This document shows, one piece after another, positions 34,290-42,934 of a stretch of 52,452 nucleotides of DNA. This DNA is from Caulobacteraceae bacterium (lineage in GTDB: Bacteria; Pseudomonadota; Alphaproteobacteria; Caulobacterales; Caulobacteraceae), in assembly GCA_947478785.1 (NCBI GenBank), contig CANJXI010000020.1, forward strand, positions 1 through 52,452. The letters are read 5' to 3'. The notes under the pieces are model-generated. The model was not told the origin of the DNA. It saw only the letters and a program-made list of their open reading frames with translations, and searched no databases. The translations under genes were made by a program, and so were the position numbers. Position 1 is the first letter of the stretch, and every line of letters begins with the position of its first letter.

Positions 34290-36323
34290 CTACCAGATCC
34301 TGACACGGTCGGCGGGCGCCACGTACATGGCGTCGCCCGGCTTGACGCCGAAGGCGTCGTAGAAGGCGTCGATGTTGCGCATGGGCACGTCGACGCGGGC
34401 CTGGCTCGGCGAATGCGGGTCGGAAACCAGCTGCTGGCGCAGGCGGTCCTCGCGGATTTTCTGGCGCCAGACCTGCGCCCAGCCCAGGAACACCCGCTGG
34501 TCGCCGGTGAGGCCGTCGATGACCGGCGCGGGCTGGCCCTTCAGCGAGGCGTGGTAGGCGTCCAGTGCGAGCAACAGGCCGCCCAGGTCGGCGATGTTCT
34601 CGCCCATGGTGTTGGCGCCGTTGATCTTGGCGCCCGGCAGCACCTGGAAGGCGTCGTACTGGGCGCCCAGCTTCTTGGCCTGGGCCTCGAACTTGGCAGC
34701 GTCCTCGGGGCTCCACCAGTCGGTCAGCCGGCCGGTCCCGTCATAGCGGCGGCCCTGGTCGTCGAAGCCGTGGGTGGTCTCGTGGCCGATCACCCCGCCG
34801 ATGCCGCCGTAGTTGATCGCCATGTCGCCGTCGGGATCGAAGAACGGCGGCTGCAGGATGGCGGCCGGGAAGACGATCTCGTTGCCGGTCGGGTTGTAGT
34901 AGGCGTTGATGGTGGGCGGGGTCATGCCCCACTCGGACTTGTCCACCGGCCCGCCCAGGCGCGCGGCGCGGTAGTCCCACTCGAAGGCCTGCGTGTTGCG
35001 GACGTTGCCGTAGAGGTCGCCGTCCCGCAGGCGCAGGGCCGAGTAGTCGCGCCACTTGTCCGGATAGGCGATCTTCACGCGGAACAGGGCGAGCTTCTCC
35101 TGGGCCTTGGCCTTGGTGGCCGGGCTCATCCAGTCGAGCTTCTCGATCCGCGCGCCCATGGCCGCGCGGATATCGCTGACCAGGCCCAGCATCTTGGCCT
35201 TGCTCTCGGGCGGGAAGTAGGTGTCGACGTAGAGCTTGCCGAGCGCCTCGCCGATCTGGCCGTCGACCAGCGACACACCGCGCTTCCAGCGGGGTTGCTG
35301 GGCCTTGGCGCCGGTCAACACGCCCTGGTGGAACTCGTAGTGCGCCTGGTCGAAGGGCTTGGAGAGATAGGGCGCGGCCTGATCGGCCAGGTAGAAGGCC
35401 TGCCAGGCCTTCAGCGTCGCGACCGGGGTGCGCGCATAGATCGCCGCGATCTGCGGGAAGGCGGTCTTTTCCTGCACGACGACCTTCTGGGCCTTGCCCA
35501 GGCCCGCGCCGGCCAGGAAGGCGTCCCAGTCGAAGCCGGGGGCGAGCCCGGCCAGATCCGCCGTGGCGTAGGCGTTGTACATGGCGTTGTCGTCGCGCCG
35601 CTGGACGTTGGTCCAGGAGACCTTGGCGATCTCGGTCTCCATGGCCACGATCGCCTTTGCGTTGGCCGCGGCGCCGGGCCAGCCGGCCAGAGTCAGCATG
35701 CGCGCGACATGCAGCTCGTACTTGGCCTTCTGCGCCGCGAAGCTCGGCTCCAGGTAGTAGTCGCGGTCGGGCAGGCCGAGGCCCGCCTGGCCCAGATAGA
35801 GGGTGTAGCGATCGGGATCCTTGGCGTCCTCGCCGACCGATCCCGCGAAGAACGAGCCGCCGAAGGCCGCCAGCGACTGGCCCATGGTGCGGGCGATGTC
35901 GGCGCGGGTCTTCTCCTTGCGGATGGCGGCCAGGTCGGCGGCCATGGGCCTGGCGCCCAGGGCGTCGACCTTCGCCTCATCGAGGAAGCTGCGATACAGC
36001 ATTCCCACCTTGGCCGTATCGCCGGCCGCGGCCTTGTCGGCGGCCGCCTTATCGAGCACGGCGTGCATGCGGTTCTGCGACAGCTCGTTCAGGCGGTCGA
36101 AGGCGCCGTAGCGGGAGCGGTCGGCGGGGATCTCCAGGCTCTTCAGATAGGTCCCGTTGGCGTAGGCGTAGAAGTCCTGGCCGGGCGGCACGGTCGTGTC
36201 GCGTCCGGTGAGGTCGAAGCCCCAGGTCCCCATGCGCGGCGCCTTGGAATAGTCCTGCGCCGAGGCCGCGCCGCAGGCGAGGAAGGCGGCCGCCGCGGCG
36301 GCGCCGAACCAGAAGGATTTCAT
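34290..36323 (-). CDS. pepO: M13 family metallopeptidase (PepO/neprilysin-like)
   Basis: This 677-aa zinc peptidase has a signal peptide (cut after A-S-A near 22). A large N-terminal M13 domain follows, then the catalytic domain with N-A-Y-Y-N-P-T-G-N-E-I-V-F-P-A, the zinc motif H-E-T-T-H and G-E-N-I-A-D-L-G-G with the third ligand. The C-terminal R-x-W-x-type end (D-R-V-R-I-W) is typical. It probably degrades short peptides in the periplasm. The start at 36323 is supported by GAGAG about eight bases upstream. It is on the same strand as the copper cluster but 87 bp beyond the PCu(A)C gene, so probably separate. The terminator at 34154 ends its message. Confidence 0.92.
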   Translation of the reverse strand: MKSFWFGAAAAAAFLACGAASAQDYSKAPRMGTWGFDLTGRDTTVPPGQDFYAYANGTYLKSLEIPADRSRYGAFDRLNELSQNRMHAVLDKAAADKAAAGDTAKVGMLYRSFLDEAKVDALGARPMAADLAAIRKEKTRADIARTMGQSLAAFGGSFFAGSVGEDAKDPDRYTLYLGQAGLGLPDRDYYLEPSFAAQKAKYELHVARMLTLAGWPGAAANAKAIVAMETEIAKVSWTNVQRRDDNAMYNAYATADLAGLAPGFDWDAFLAGAGLGKAQKVVVQEKTAFPQIAAIYARTPVATLKAWQAFYLADQAAPYLSKPFDQAHYEFHQGVLTGAKAQQPRWKRGVSLVDGQIGEALGKLYVDTYFPPESKAKMLGLVSDIRAAMGARIEKLDWMSPATKAKAQEKLALFRVKIAYPDKWRDYSALRLRDGDLYGNVRNTQAFEWDYRAARLGGPVDKSEWGMTPPTINAYYNPTGNEIVFPAAILQPPFFDPDGDMAINYGGIGGVIGHETTHGFDDQGRRYDGTGRLTDWWSPEDAAKFEAQAKKLGAQYDAFQVLPGAKINGANTMGENIADLGGLLLALDAYHASLKGQPAPVIDGLTGDQRVFLGWAQVWRQKIREDRLRQQLVSDPHSPSQARVDVPMRNIDAFYDAFGVKPGDAMYVAPADRVRIW

Positions 36324-36410
36324 AGACAGACTCTCAAGAATTGCTGTTGGCCGGACCATGCTCCCGGCGAGGGATGTTACGCCCGTTACATTTTGGTCAG
36401 GAACACTAGC

Positions 36411-36884
36411 CTAGCGGATCGGGCGCCGCATGGGTTCCGTCCCGGGCGGGCCGCCGCCCGCGCCCACCGCGAACGCCACCCTGAGCCGCGCGCCGCTGGC
36501 GAAGCTGAGCGTGGCGGGGACGGAGTCGCCGGCCTTCAGGCTCCGGGTCAGCCCGATCAGCATCAGGTGGTATGCGCCGGGGCCGAAGGTCACCTGGCCG
36601 CCGGCCGGGATCGTGATGCGGGACTGCCGGGCCATGGACATCACGCCGCCCGACATGCTGGTGGCATGCATCTCGACGGCCGCGGCCAGCGGGCTTTCGA
36701 CCGCTGTCAGGGCGTCGGCCCTGGGGCCCCGGTTGGACAGCACCAGATAGCCGATGCCGTTGGTTCCGGAGACCGCCGGGCGACTCCAGGGCTGGGCGGC
36801 CACCAGGCCTCCGAGCCGATAGGTCGAGGCCTGGGCGAGGCTCGAGCAGAGCGCGAAACCGATGGACAGCAATAGGCGGGACAA
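36411..36884 (-). CDS. PCu(A)C periplasmic copper chaperone
   Basis: This 157-aa protein has a signal peptide (residues 1-19, L-A-Q-A). The complete copper motif follows: His73, ten residues, Met84, 21 residues, His106-x-Met108, exactly the H(M)-x10-M-x21-H-x-M spacing of PCu(A)C. Such proteins bind Cu(I) and deliver it to cytochrome oxidase CuA or other sites. The start is a TTG at 36882-36884 with GGAAGG eight bases upstream. It is the last gene of the minus-strand copper cluster, 12 bp after the YcnI-like gene. Confidence 0.92.
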   Translation of the reverse strand: MSRLLLSIGFALCSSLAQASTYRLGGLVAAQPWSRPAVSGTNGIGYLVLSNRGPRADALTAVESPLAAAVEMHATSMSGGVMSMARQSRITIPAGGQVTFGPGAYHLMLIGLTRSLKAGDSVPATLSFASGARLRVAFAVGAGGGPPGTEPMRRPIR

Positions 36885-36896
36885 GACTGCGCCTTC

Positions 36897-37739
36897 CTAG
36901 GGTTGGTGGCCGGCCGCAGCCGTGGCCGAGATGGGTGTGGGGGACGGCGCCCTGCGCCAGTTGGGAACCGCGCCGCCGGTGGCGGGGCCGCCGGGCAGGT
37001 CCTTGGAATAGGTGTAGAGCGGCTTGTTCCGGTAGGTCCATTGCGCCCCGCCGCCGTCCTCGCGCGGGACAAGGCCCCAGTCGCCGAAGGGCCTGGCGAT
37101 GGCCGAGGCCCGCAGCGGTGGCCACACGGCGGCGCAGTCCTCGACGCAATGCGACATGCCGACCATGGTGTCGAAGTCGAAGGTATAGAGCGGCCGGCCG
37201 ACCCGGTCGGCGAGGCCGCCATTCAACAGCCGCACCTCGTCGGGCAGTGGGTCGGAAGGCGACGCGGGCGACGCCGCGCCGGCGCCTGTCGCCAGCATCA
37301 CGGTCGGCGCGGCGTGCTCGGGCTTGGCGGCCCCGGCGACGACCGGCTGGTCCCAGCGCACCGACACCGCGCCGCAGGTCTGGACGGCGGCGAAGGCGAG
37401 GGGCCCCGACCGCGCGGGCAGCCGGGCCTGGATTTCGAACTCATTCGGCTGGTGGGGCAGGAGTTCGCCGCGCCAGGTGACCGCGCGGGGCGCGCGGCCG
37501 GCGGAGGGCTCGATGGTCATCGACCAGCCGGCCTTGGGTTGCGGCTTGACGGCCGGGATCTCCGGGGGAAGGTCGACGCGAAGCGCGGTGGTCGGCTGGC
37601 CCTGGCAGCCGTGCACGACGACGAATCGCAGCACCTGCTCGCCGCCGGGCTCCGCGGTTGCGGGCAGGACGACGACGTGAGCCTGCGCGGCGCCGGCGAG
37701 CAGCCCGAGCGCGAGCGCCAAGGGGAGGGGACGGATCAT
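36897..37739 (-). CDS. YcnI-like (DUF1775) copper protein fused to a Lipoprotein_15 domain
   Basis: This 280-aa exported protein is a fusion. Its signal peptide ends A-Q-A, leaving His21 as the mature N-terminus, as in copper-binding YcnI, where that histidine chelates Cu(II). The DUF1775 domain (21-145) has V-H-G-C-Q-G-Q-P-T-T and K-P-Q-P-K-A-G-W. A second domain (about 178-262) matches the secreted Lipoprotein_15 repeat: L-Y-T-F-D-F-D, S-H-C-V-E-D-C-A-A-V-W-P-P-L, G-D-W-G-L-V-x-R and W-T-Y-R-N-K-P-L-Y-T. GAGG ten bases before 37739 supports the start. It sits between a TonB receptor and PCu(A)C. Confidence 0.85.
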   Translation of the reverse strand: MIRPLPLALALGLLAGAAQAHVVVLPATAEPGGEQVLRFVVVHGCQGQPTTALRVDLPPEIPAVKPQPKAGWSMTIEPSAGRAPRAVTWRGELLPHQPNEFEIQARLPARSGPLAFAAVQTCGAVSVRWDQPVVAGAAKPEHAAPTVMLATGAGAASPASPSDPLPDEVRLLNGGLADRVGRPLYTFDFDTMVGMSHCVEDCAAVWPPLRASAIARPFGDWGLVPREDGGGAQWTYRNKPLYTYSKDLPGGPATGGAVPNWRRAPSPTPISATAAAGHQP

Positions 37740-37786
37740 GGAAGAAAGCCTCGCATAGGCCCGGCGGACCGCCGCCGGCGCCGGGT

Positions 37787-40096
37787 TCAGTAGGTGTATT
37801 TGAGGTCCGCGATCACCGTGCGCTGCGGGAAGGGATGGAACAGGATGTAGGACCGCCCGCCCAGGTTCTCCACGCCCAAGCTGGCCGCAAGATGGCCGTT
37901 GATCCGGTAGCGCGCGTGGGCGTCGGCGACGAAGAAGGCGCCGAACCCCTGGTAGGTGTTGGCGTAGTGGTCGCTGTTGTCGATCGTGGCGAAGGACCGG
38001 TCGGCGTAACGGGCGGCCAGGGTCAGGTCGAGCCTGGGCAGGGCGGGCGGCGTGTAGGTGGCCACCAGCGACCCGCGCCAGCGCGGCAGTTGCGGCAGCC
38101 GCTTGCCCACCGCCGCCGGGAACGCGGCGTCCTTCTCGATCTCGGTGTCCAGGTAGGTCACCCAACCCGAGAGCTCGAGGCCCTGGATCAGGACGTCCTT
38201 CTGCTCGCCGACCACCTCGACCCCCGTGGCGCGGGTCCGATCGACGTTCTGCACATAGCTTGCGGTGAAGGTTCCAAGCAGCGCGGTCTGCGACAGCAGC
38301 GCGTGGCGCATCCGCTCGTCGAACAGGGAGACCCTTAAGGTCCCGCCCGGCCAGTCGCGCTGCACCGAGAGTTCGCTGGAAAGCGCCCGCTCCGGCTTCA
38401 GGTTGGGATTGGGCACGGACAGGATCGTGCCGGTGGTCACCGCCTGATAGAGTTCGCTCACCGTCGGGAAGCGGTTGGCGATCGCCACCGAGCCCTTGAC
38501 GGTCCATCCGCCCGACGGGGACCACGCCAGCACCGCCTTGGGCGAGAAGGCGCTCTTGCTGAGCGCCGGCTGCCGGGTGTTGAGCGCCGGGGCCGCGGAG
38601 AAATTGAGGCCGTGCGAGGCCCGCCAGTGCTCGTATCGGCCGCCCAGCGTCAGCTTCAGGTCCGGCGTCACCGACCAGACCTCCTGGGCCCAGACCGCCC
38701 GGGTAAGCGTCCGGCCCTTGTTCAGGGTCTGGGTGACGCCCGGCGAGCCCGACCGCCAGTCGGCGAGCGCATACTTCGGGTTGTCCAGCAGGAAGCTGTC
38801 CTGGTGGGCGCCGAAGGTGACGGTGTGGCTGTCATTCGGCCGCCACTTCCCGTTGGCGTCCAGGGTGTGCCAGCCGGTGTCGTCCAGTTGTGTCTCCGAC
38901 CCCGCGCCGCCGGTGAAGGCCGCCGGCAGGGCCGTCGTCGGCACGCGCTGGTGGCTGTGCAGATAGTCGAAGGTCGTGGCGGTGATGTCGTAGTCGAAGA
39001 CCCCGCCGGTGTGGGAGCTCAGCGACAGCCCCTGGGCCAGCTGCAATTCGTCGAGGTTGTAGACGCCGTTCGAAAAGCTGCTGGCGGCGACGTTGTAGGC
39101 GCGGCCGGCGATATTGATCGCCCCCGCATAGAAGGGTGCGCCCGAGGCGTTGCGCAGGTAGCTGTTGACCGTCGAGTCGTCGTTGTTGCTGAACAGGCCG
39201 AAGGTGTAGGCGAGCGTCAGCGTCGGCGTGAAATCGTAGGTGAGACGCCCCGAGGCGTTGTCCTGGACCTGGTGCTCCAGGCCGCTGGACCCCAGCACCA
39301 CGATCGGGACGCTGGTGCGGTTGGCGTCTCTGAAGGCGCCGGTCACCGGGACCCCGGCCGTGCTCGTGGCGGCGGGAACCGTCGCGGTGACGTAGGTCAG
39401 CGGTTGGCTGTGGCTGTCCAGGTGGTTGTAGCTGAGGCGGAACGCGAAGGGGCCAAACCTGTCGCCGATATCGGCGGCGAAGCGGCCGGTCGAATAGTGC
39501 TTGTCATCGCTGTACTTCGAGAACGACTGGCTGGCGCCCTGAACCTCGACGTGGCCCTCGAATTGGCTGGGCATTCGCGTCACGAAGCTGATCACGCTGC
39601 CCACCGAGTTGCCGGGGAAGGCCGCCGCGAAGGGGCCGTTCAGCACGTCGACCCGCGCCACCGCCCCCGGCGTGATCAGGCCCCATTTGGGCGAGGCGCT
39701 GGTGTTGTTGTTGCCGATCAGGGCGGAGATCAGGATGCCGTCGACGTAGAGCAGCGTCCGCGCCGACGCGCCGACGCCGGAGGTCCGGCTGGTGATCGGC
39801 GACTGGGTGTCGCCGATATGGCGCTGGCGGATCAGCACATTGGGAACATAGCGCAGGGTGTCCTCGGGGGTGACCACGCTCAGCGTTCTGGCGAGCTGGT
39901 CAGCCGTCACCGTCGAGGTGGTGTTGGGAATATCGGCGAGATTCGAGATCGAAGACGGCGCCGTGACGATAACGGTCTCCAGCGTGTTGGACGCCCCAGA
40001 CCTGTCGTCGGCGCTGGCGGCGGTGGAAACGGCGAGCGCGCACAAGGCCGCGCCGGCGAGCAGGGCGCGGCGCGGCGCCCAATTATGGGAATTCAT
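37787..40096 (-). CDS. TonB-dependent receptor of the copper cluster
   Basis: This 769-aa protein has a signal peptide (cut near A-S-A at 29) and a TonB box-like L-E-T-V-I-V-T-A-P. A plug domain follows (about 50-160, with T-L-R-Y-V-P-N-V and G-P-F-A-A-A-F-P-G-N-S-V-G), then a beta-barrel ending in Y. The G-V-E-N-L-G-G-R-S-Y motif marks the last strands. AGGA lies six bases before the ATG. The gap to the YcnI-like gene is 47 bp and to DUF2946 62 bp, all on one strand, so a copper complex is the likely substrate, as for OprC/NosA. The protein itself is not rich in Met or Cys. Confidence 0.85.
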   Translation of the reverse strand: MNSHNWAPRRALLAGAALCALAVSTAASADDRSGASNTLETVIVTAPSSISNLADIPNTTSTVTADQLARTLSVVTPEDTLRYVPNVLIRQRHIGDTQSPITSRTSGVGASARTLLYVDGILISALIGNNNTSASPKWGLITPGAVARVDVLNGPFAAAFPGNSVGSVISFVTRMPSQFEGHVEVQGASQSFSKYSDDKHYSTGRFAADIGDRFGPFAFRLSYNHLDSHSQPLTYVTATVPAATSTAGVPVTGAFRDANRTSVPIVVLGSSGLEHQVQDNASGRLTYDFTPTLTLAYTFGLFSNNDDSTVNSYLRNASGAPFYAGAINIAGRAYNVAASSFSNGVYNLDELQLAQGLSLSSHTGGVFDYDITATTFDYLHSHQRVPTTALPAAFTGGAGSETQLDDTGWHTLDANGKWRPNDSHTVTFGAHQDSFLLDNPKYALADWRSGSPGVTQTLNKGRTLTRAVWAQEVWSVTPDLKLTLGGRYEHWRASHGLNFSAAPALNTRQPALSKSAFSPKAVLAWSPSGGWTVKGSVAIANRFPTVSELYQAVTTGTILSVPNPNLKPERALSSELSVQRDWPGGTLRVSLFDERMRHALLSQTALLGTFTASYVQNVDRTRATGVEVVGEQKDVLIQGLELSGWVTYLDTEIEKDAAFPAAVGKRLPQLPRWRGSLVATYTPPALPRLDLTLAARYADRSFATIDNSDHYANTYQGFGAFFVADAHARYRINGHLAASLGVENLGGRSYILFHPFPQRTVIADLKYTY

Positions 40097-40158
40097 GAGG
40101 GGTCCTGAACAGCAGACATGCGTGAGCGCCCCTCGGGGCGCGGTTCAAAGGGTCTGGT

Positions 40159-40542
40159 TCAGGCGGTGGGAGGCCCTTGGCCGGGCGGCCTGGGCGGGGC
40201 CCTGGCGCGGGGCGCGATCAGCCGGCGGACCGGCGCGTGCTCGATCTCGACGGCGGCATAGACCACCGGCAGGATTTCGAGCTCTGGCGTCTGGGTGACC
40301 GCCAGGGCCGCGGCCAGGCAGTCCTGGCAGGGCATGCCGGCGAAGCCCTTCGGCTTCGGGGCATGTCCGTCCACGGCGATGGTCGCCGTCCCCGTCTGGG
40401 TACAGATGACCAGTGAGCCGTCGCCCGTGCTCGCGGCCATGGCGGCGGCGGGGACGAACGCCTGGATCAGCAGAGCGAACACGGCCAGCAGGGCGGCGAC
40501 GCCGCCTCCGCCGCTTGCACCCGATGTCCGCCGCGCCCACAT
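40159..40542 (-). CDS. DUF2946 family membrane-anchored protein
   Basis: This 127-aa protein has one N-terminal transmembrane or signal segment (14-36). Cys47 and a C-x-x-C pair (Cys72 and Cys75 in M-P-C-Q-D-C) follow, and the tail is proline/arginine-rich. This is the DUF2946 layout; members often lie beside copper receptors and PCu(A)C, and the cysteines may bind metal. It is first in the four-gene minus-strand cluster. The start is uncertain: ATG 40542 has AAGG too close, and a TTG at 40578 is possible. Confidence 0.7.
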   Translation of the reverse strand: MWARRTSGASGGGGVAALLAVFALLIQAFVPAAAMAASTGDGSLVICTQTGTATIAVDGHAPKPKGFAGMPCQDCLAAALAVTQTPELEILPVVYAAVEIEHAPVRRLIAPRARAPPRPPGQGPPTA

Positions 40543-40638
40543 GCCTTGGGTCTCTACGCCGATCCGGCGAATTCTCAAGCCGCCGGATGACGCGCGCCTC
40601 CAGGGTGCTCATAGTCACAGGCGACCCTCGGAGAGCGA

Positions 40639-42420
40639 ATGGAAGCCCACGTCGAACCCGGCGCCTACAAGGATGTGGTCCTGTTCCTGGCCACGGCGGG
40701 AGTCGTGGTGCCGCTGTTCCGCCGCTGGAAGATCAGCCCGATCCTCGGGTTCCTGGGCGCGGGCGTGTTCCTGGGTCCCTACGGGCTGGGCGCCTTGGCC
40801 CACCAGGTCCCCTGGCTCGGCGCGCTCACCATCGACAACCCGCAGGAGGTCGCCCAGCTCGCCGAGTTCGGGGTGGTCTTCCTGCTCTTCATGATCGGGT
40901 TGGAGCTGTCCTGGGAGCGGCTGACGCGGATGCGCCGGTACGTCTTCGGCCTGGGCGCGGTCCAGGTGGGCCTGTGCCTGACCGCCACCGCCAGCGCCGC
41001 CTATGCGCTGGGCCAGCCGCCGGGCGCGGCCATCGCCATCGGGGCGGCGCTGGCGCTTTCCTCCACGGCCATCGTCATGCCGATCCTCACCGAACAGAAG
41101 CGGCAGCATTCGCTGGCCGGCCGCACGACCTTCTCGGTGCTGCTGTTCCAGGATCTGGCGGTGGCGCCGATCCTGGTGACCCTGACGCTGCTGGGGCGTC
41201 GCGGGGTGAAGGCCCTGACGCCCGATCTCCTGATGGCCTTCGCGCCGGCGGTGCTGGGCGTGCTGGCGCTGCTGGTGGCGGGCCGCCTGATCCTGCGGCC
41301 CATGCTCCGTTCGGTCGCCAAGGCCAAGAGCGAGGAGCTGTTCGTGGCCGCCTGCCTCCTGGTGGTCATCGGGGCCGGCCTGGTCAGCGCGCTCACCGGC
41401 CTGTCCATGGCGTTGGGTGCCTTCATAGCCGGCCTGCTGCTGGCCGAGACCGAGTTCCGCCACGAGGTCGAGGTGACCATAGAGCCGTTCAAGGGCCTGC
41501 TGCTCGGGCTCTTCTTCGTGTCGATCGGGATCGGCCTCAACGTGCCGCTGCTACTGGCCAAGCCGGCCCATATCCTGGGGGTGGCGGCCGGTCTGGTGGC
41601 GGTCAACGGGGTCATCGTCCTACTCCTCGCCAGGGTGTTCCGGCTAAGCTGGCGCGCCGCCGCCGAGGCCGCCCTGCTGCTGGCCGGCGCCGGCGAATTC
41701 GCCTTCGTGATCCTGGGCCAGGCGATGGAGCAGCGGCTTGTCGACCGCACCACCGGCGAGACCCTGCTGGTCGCCGCGACGCTTTCGATGACCTCCATAC
41801 CCCTGCTTGCCGCCCTGGGCGCGCGGATCGGCGGACGGAAGATCGCGCCGGCCGAACTGCCCGCCGAGGCCGAGGGCGCGCCCTCGGCCGCGCCGCATGT
41901 GTTGATCGCCGGCTATGGCCGGGTCGGGCGCCTGGTGGGCGAGATGCTGAGCCGGCACGACATCCCATGGGTGGCGGTGGAGCAGGATCCCCGCCTGGTG
42001 GACGGCGGGCGCCGGTCGGGCGTGACGATCTTCTACGGCGACGCCTCCCGCTCAGAGTTCCTCATCCGCTGCGGACTCGCCGACGCCCCGGCCCTGGTGG
42101 TCACCATGGACAACCCCGATGGCGCCGAGGCGATCGTGGCCGTGGCGCGTCAGCTGCGCGCCGACCTGACCATCGTGGCCCGCGCCAGGGACGCCCGCCA
42201 CGCCCAGCGGCTTTATGACCTGGGCGCCACGGACGCCGTGCCCGAGACGGTGGAGGCCAGCCTGCAGCTTTCCGAGGCGCTGCTGGTGGAGATCGGCGTG
42301 CCGATGGGCCTGGTCATCGCCTCGATCCACGAGCGCCGGGACGAATTCCGCAAGGCGCTCAACAGGCCCGAGTCCCTGGGCGGGCGAACCCGCGCGAGGC
42401 GCGCGAATCGCCGGACCTGA
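40639..42420 (+). CDS. Second Kef-type monovalent cation:proton antiporter (CPA2)
   Basis: This 593-aa protein has a CPA2 exchanger domain (residues 10-385, with L-L-F-M-I-G-L-E-L-S, S-S-T-A-I-V-M and F-Q-D-L-A-V-A-P) and an RCK/TrkA-N domain from H-V-L-I-A-G-Y-G-R-V-G-R. It is clearly related to the 11929-13824 protein, with a different C-terminus that is basic here (R-A-R-R-A-N-R-R) and acidic there. It would move K+ or Na+ out in exchange for protons. GGAG is well placed before the ATG. It is divergent from the copper cluster. Confidence 0.88.
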   Translation: MEAHVEPGAYKDVVLFLATAGVVVPLFRRWKISPILGFLGAGVFLGPYGLGALAHQVPWLGALTIDNPQEVAQLAEFGVVFLLFMIGLELSWERLTRMRRYVFGLGAVQVGLCLTATASAAYALGQPPGAAIAIGAALALSSTAIVMPILTEQKRQHSLAGRTTFSVLLFQDLAVAPILVTLTLLGRRGVKALTPDLLMAFAPAVLGVLALLVAGRLILRPMLRSVAKAKSEELFVAACLLVVIGAGLVSALTGLSMALGAFIAGLLLAETEFRHEVEVTIEPFKGLLLGLFFVSIGIGLNVPLLLAKPAHILGVAAGLVAVNGVIVLLLARVFRLSWRAAAEAALLLAGAGEFAFVILGQAMEQRLVDRTTGETLLVAATLSMTSIPLLAALGARIGGRKIAPAELPAEAEGAPSAAPHVLIAGYGRVGRLVGEMLSRHDIPWVAVEQDPRLVDGGRRSGVTIFYGDASRSEFLIRCGLADAPALVVTMDNPDGAEAIVAVARQLRADLTIVARARDARHAQRLYDLGATDAVPETVEASLQLSEALLVEIGVPMGLVIASIHERRDEFRKALNRPESLGGRTRARRANRRT

Positions 42421-42934
42421 ACGGCGCCCCACACGTGGCGAAATCTTGTTCCGTAGGCCGCATTGGCGGGAACCAACCCATGCAACGCGCGTTGTTCGGT
42501 TCAAGGGACACGGGTGCGTGGAGGCCTAGGGGAATTGCGTGCCGACGAAGGCGACAGCCGAGAGCAGGGCTCAGACCCGTTTCAGTCGGCAATCTGTGAC
42601 AATACGGTAACATTGCAAGTAATTCCGGGACTTGAGCCTTCGCCGGGGGGCCGCCGTAAGCGGATTTCCTCGACAGGGCGCCATATCACGGGGAAGAAGT
42701 GGGCTCGACCGACGTCCGCCAGGACGCATCGGTTTCGGGTCTCCTGCGGGCTACGTCCGGTCTGGGCGTTGATCGCAGCGGGTAACGTCGTGTAGCGTCC
42801 TGGCGAAAGTTCGCGTGGCGCGGGAATTTGCGGGTCGAGTGTGGCTTCGGTGACACTTACGCAAGGCTCCGGGCTTGATATATGAAATGCTGGGTCGATT
42901 GGCCGCAGCTGAGGGCAACGAGAGGGCTCTGATT
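42421..42934. other. 514-bp gap between the Kef-type gene and ompA
   Basis: I see no supported gene here. It holds an EcfG-like promoter (42469-42493). A doubtful 23-codon GTG ORF (42539-42610) has AGGGGA in front of it but no family. The imperfect palindrome TGTGAC-N6-GTAACA lies at 42595-42612. Unassigned ompA leader sequence fills the rest. The length suggests a long 5' UTR or a small RNA. Confidence 0.5.
42469..42493 (+). promoter_or_regulatory. EcfG-like promoter without an evident gene
   Basis: GGAAC (42469-42473), 16 bases, CGTT (42490-42493). A transcript from here would start near 42500, 435 bases before ompA. Confidence 0.55.

Noticed and set aside
42463..42795. A 110-codon plus-strand frame in the ompA upstream gap
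   Set aside because: Its start is inside the EcfG-like promoter, with no ribosome binding site and no recognisable domain.
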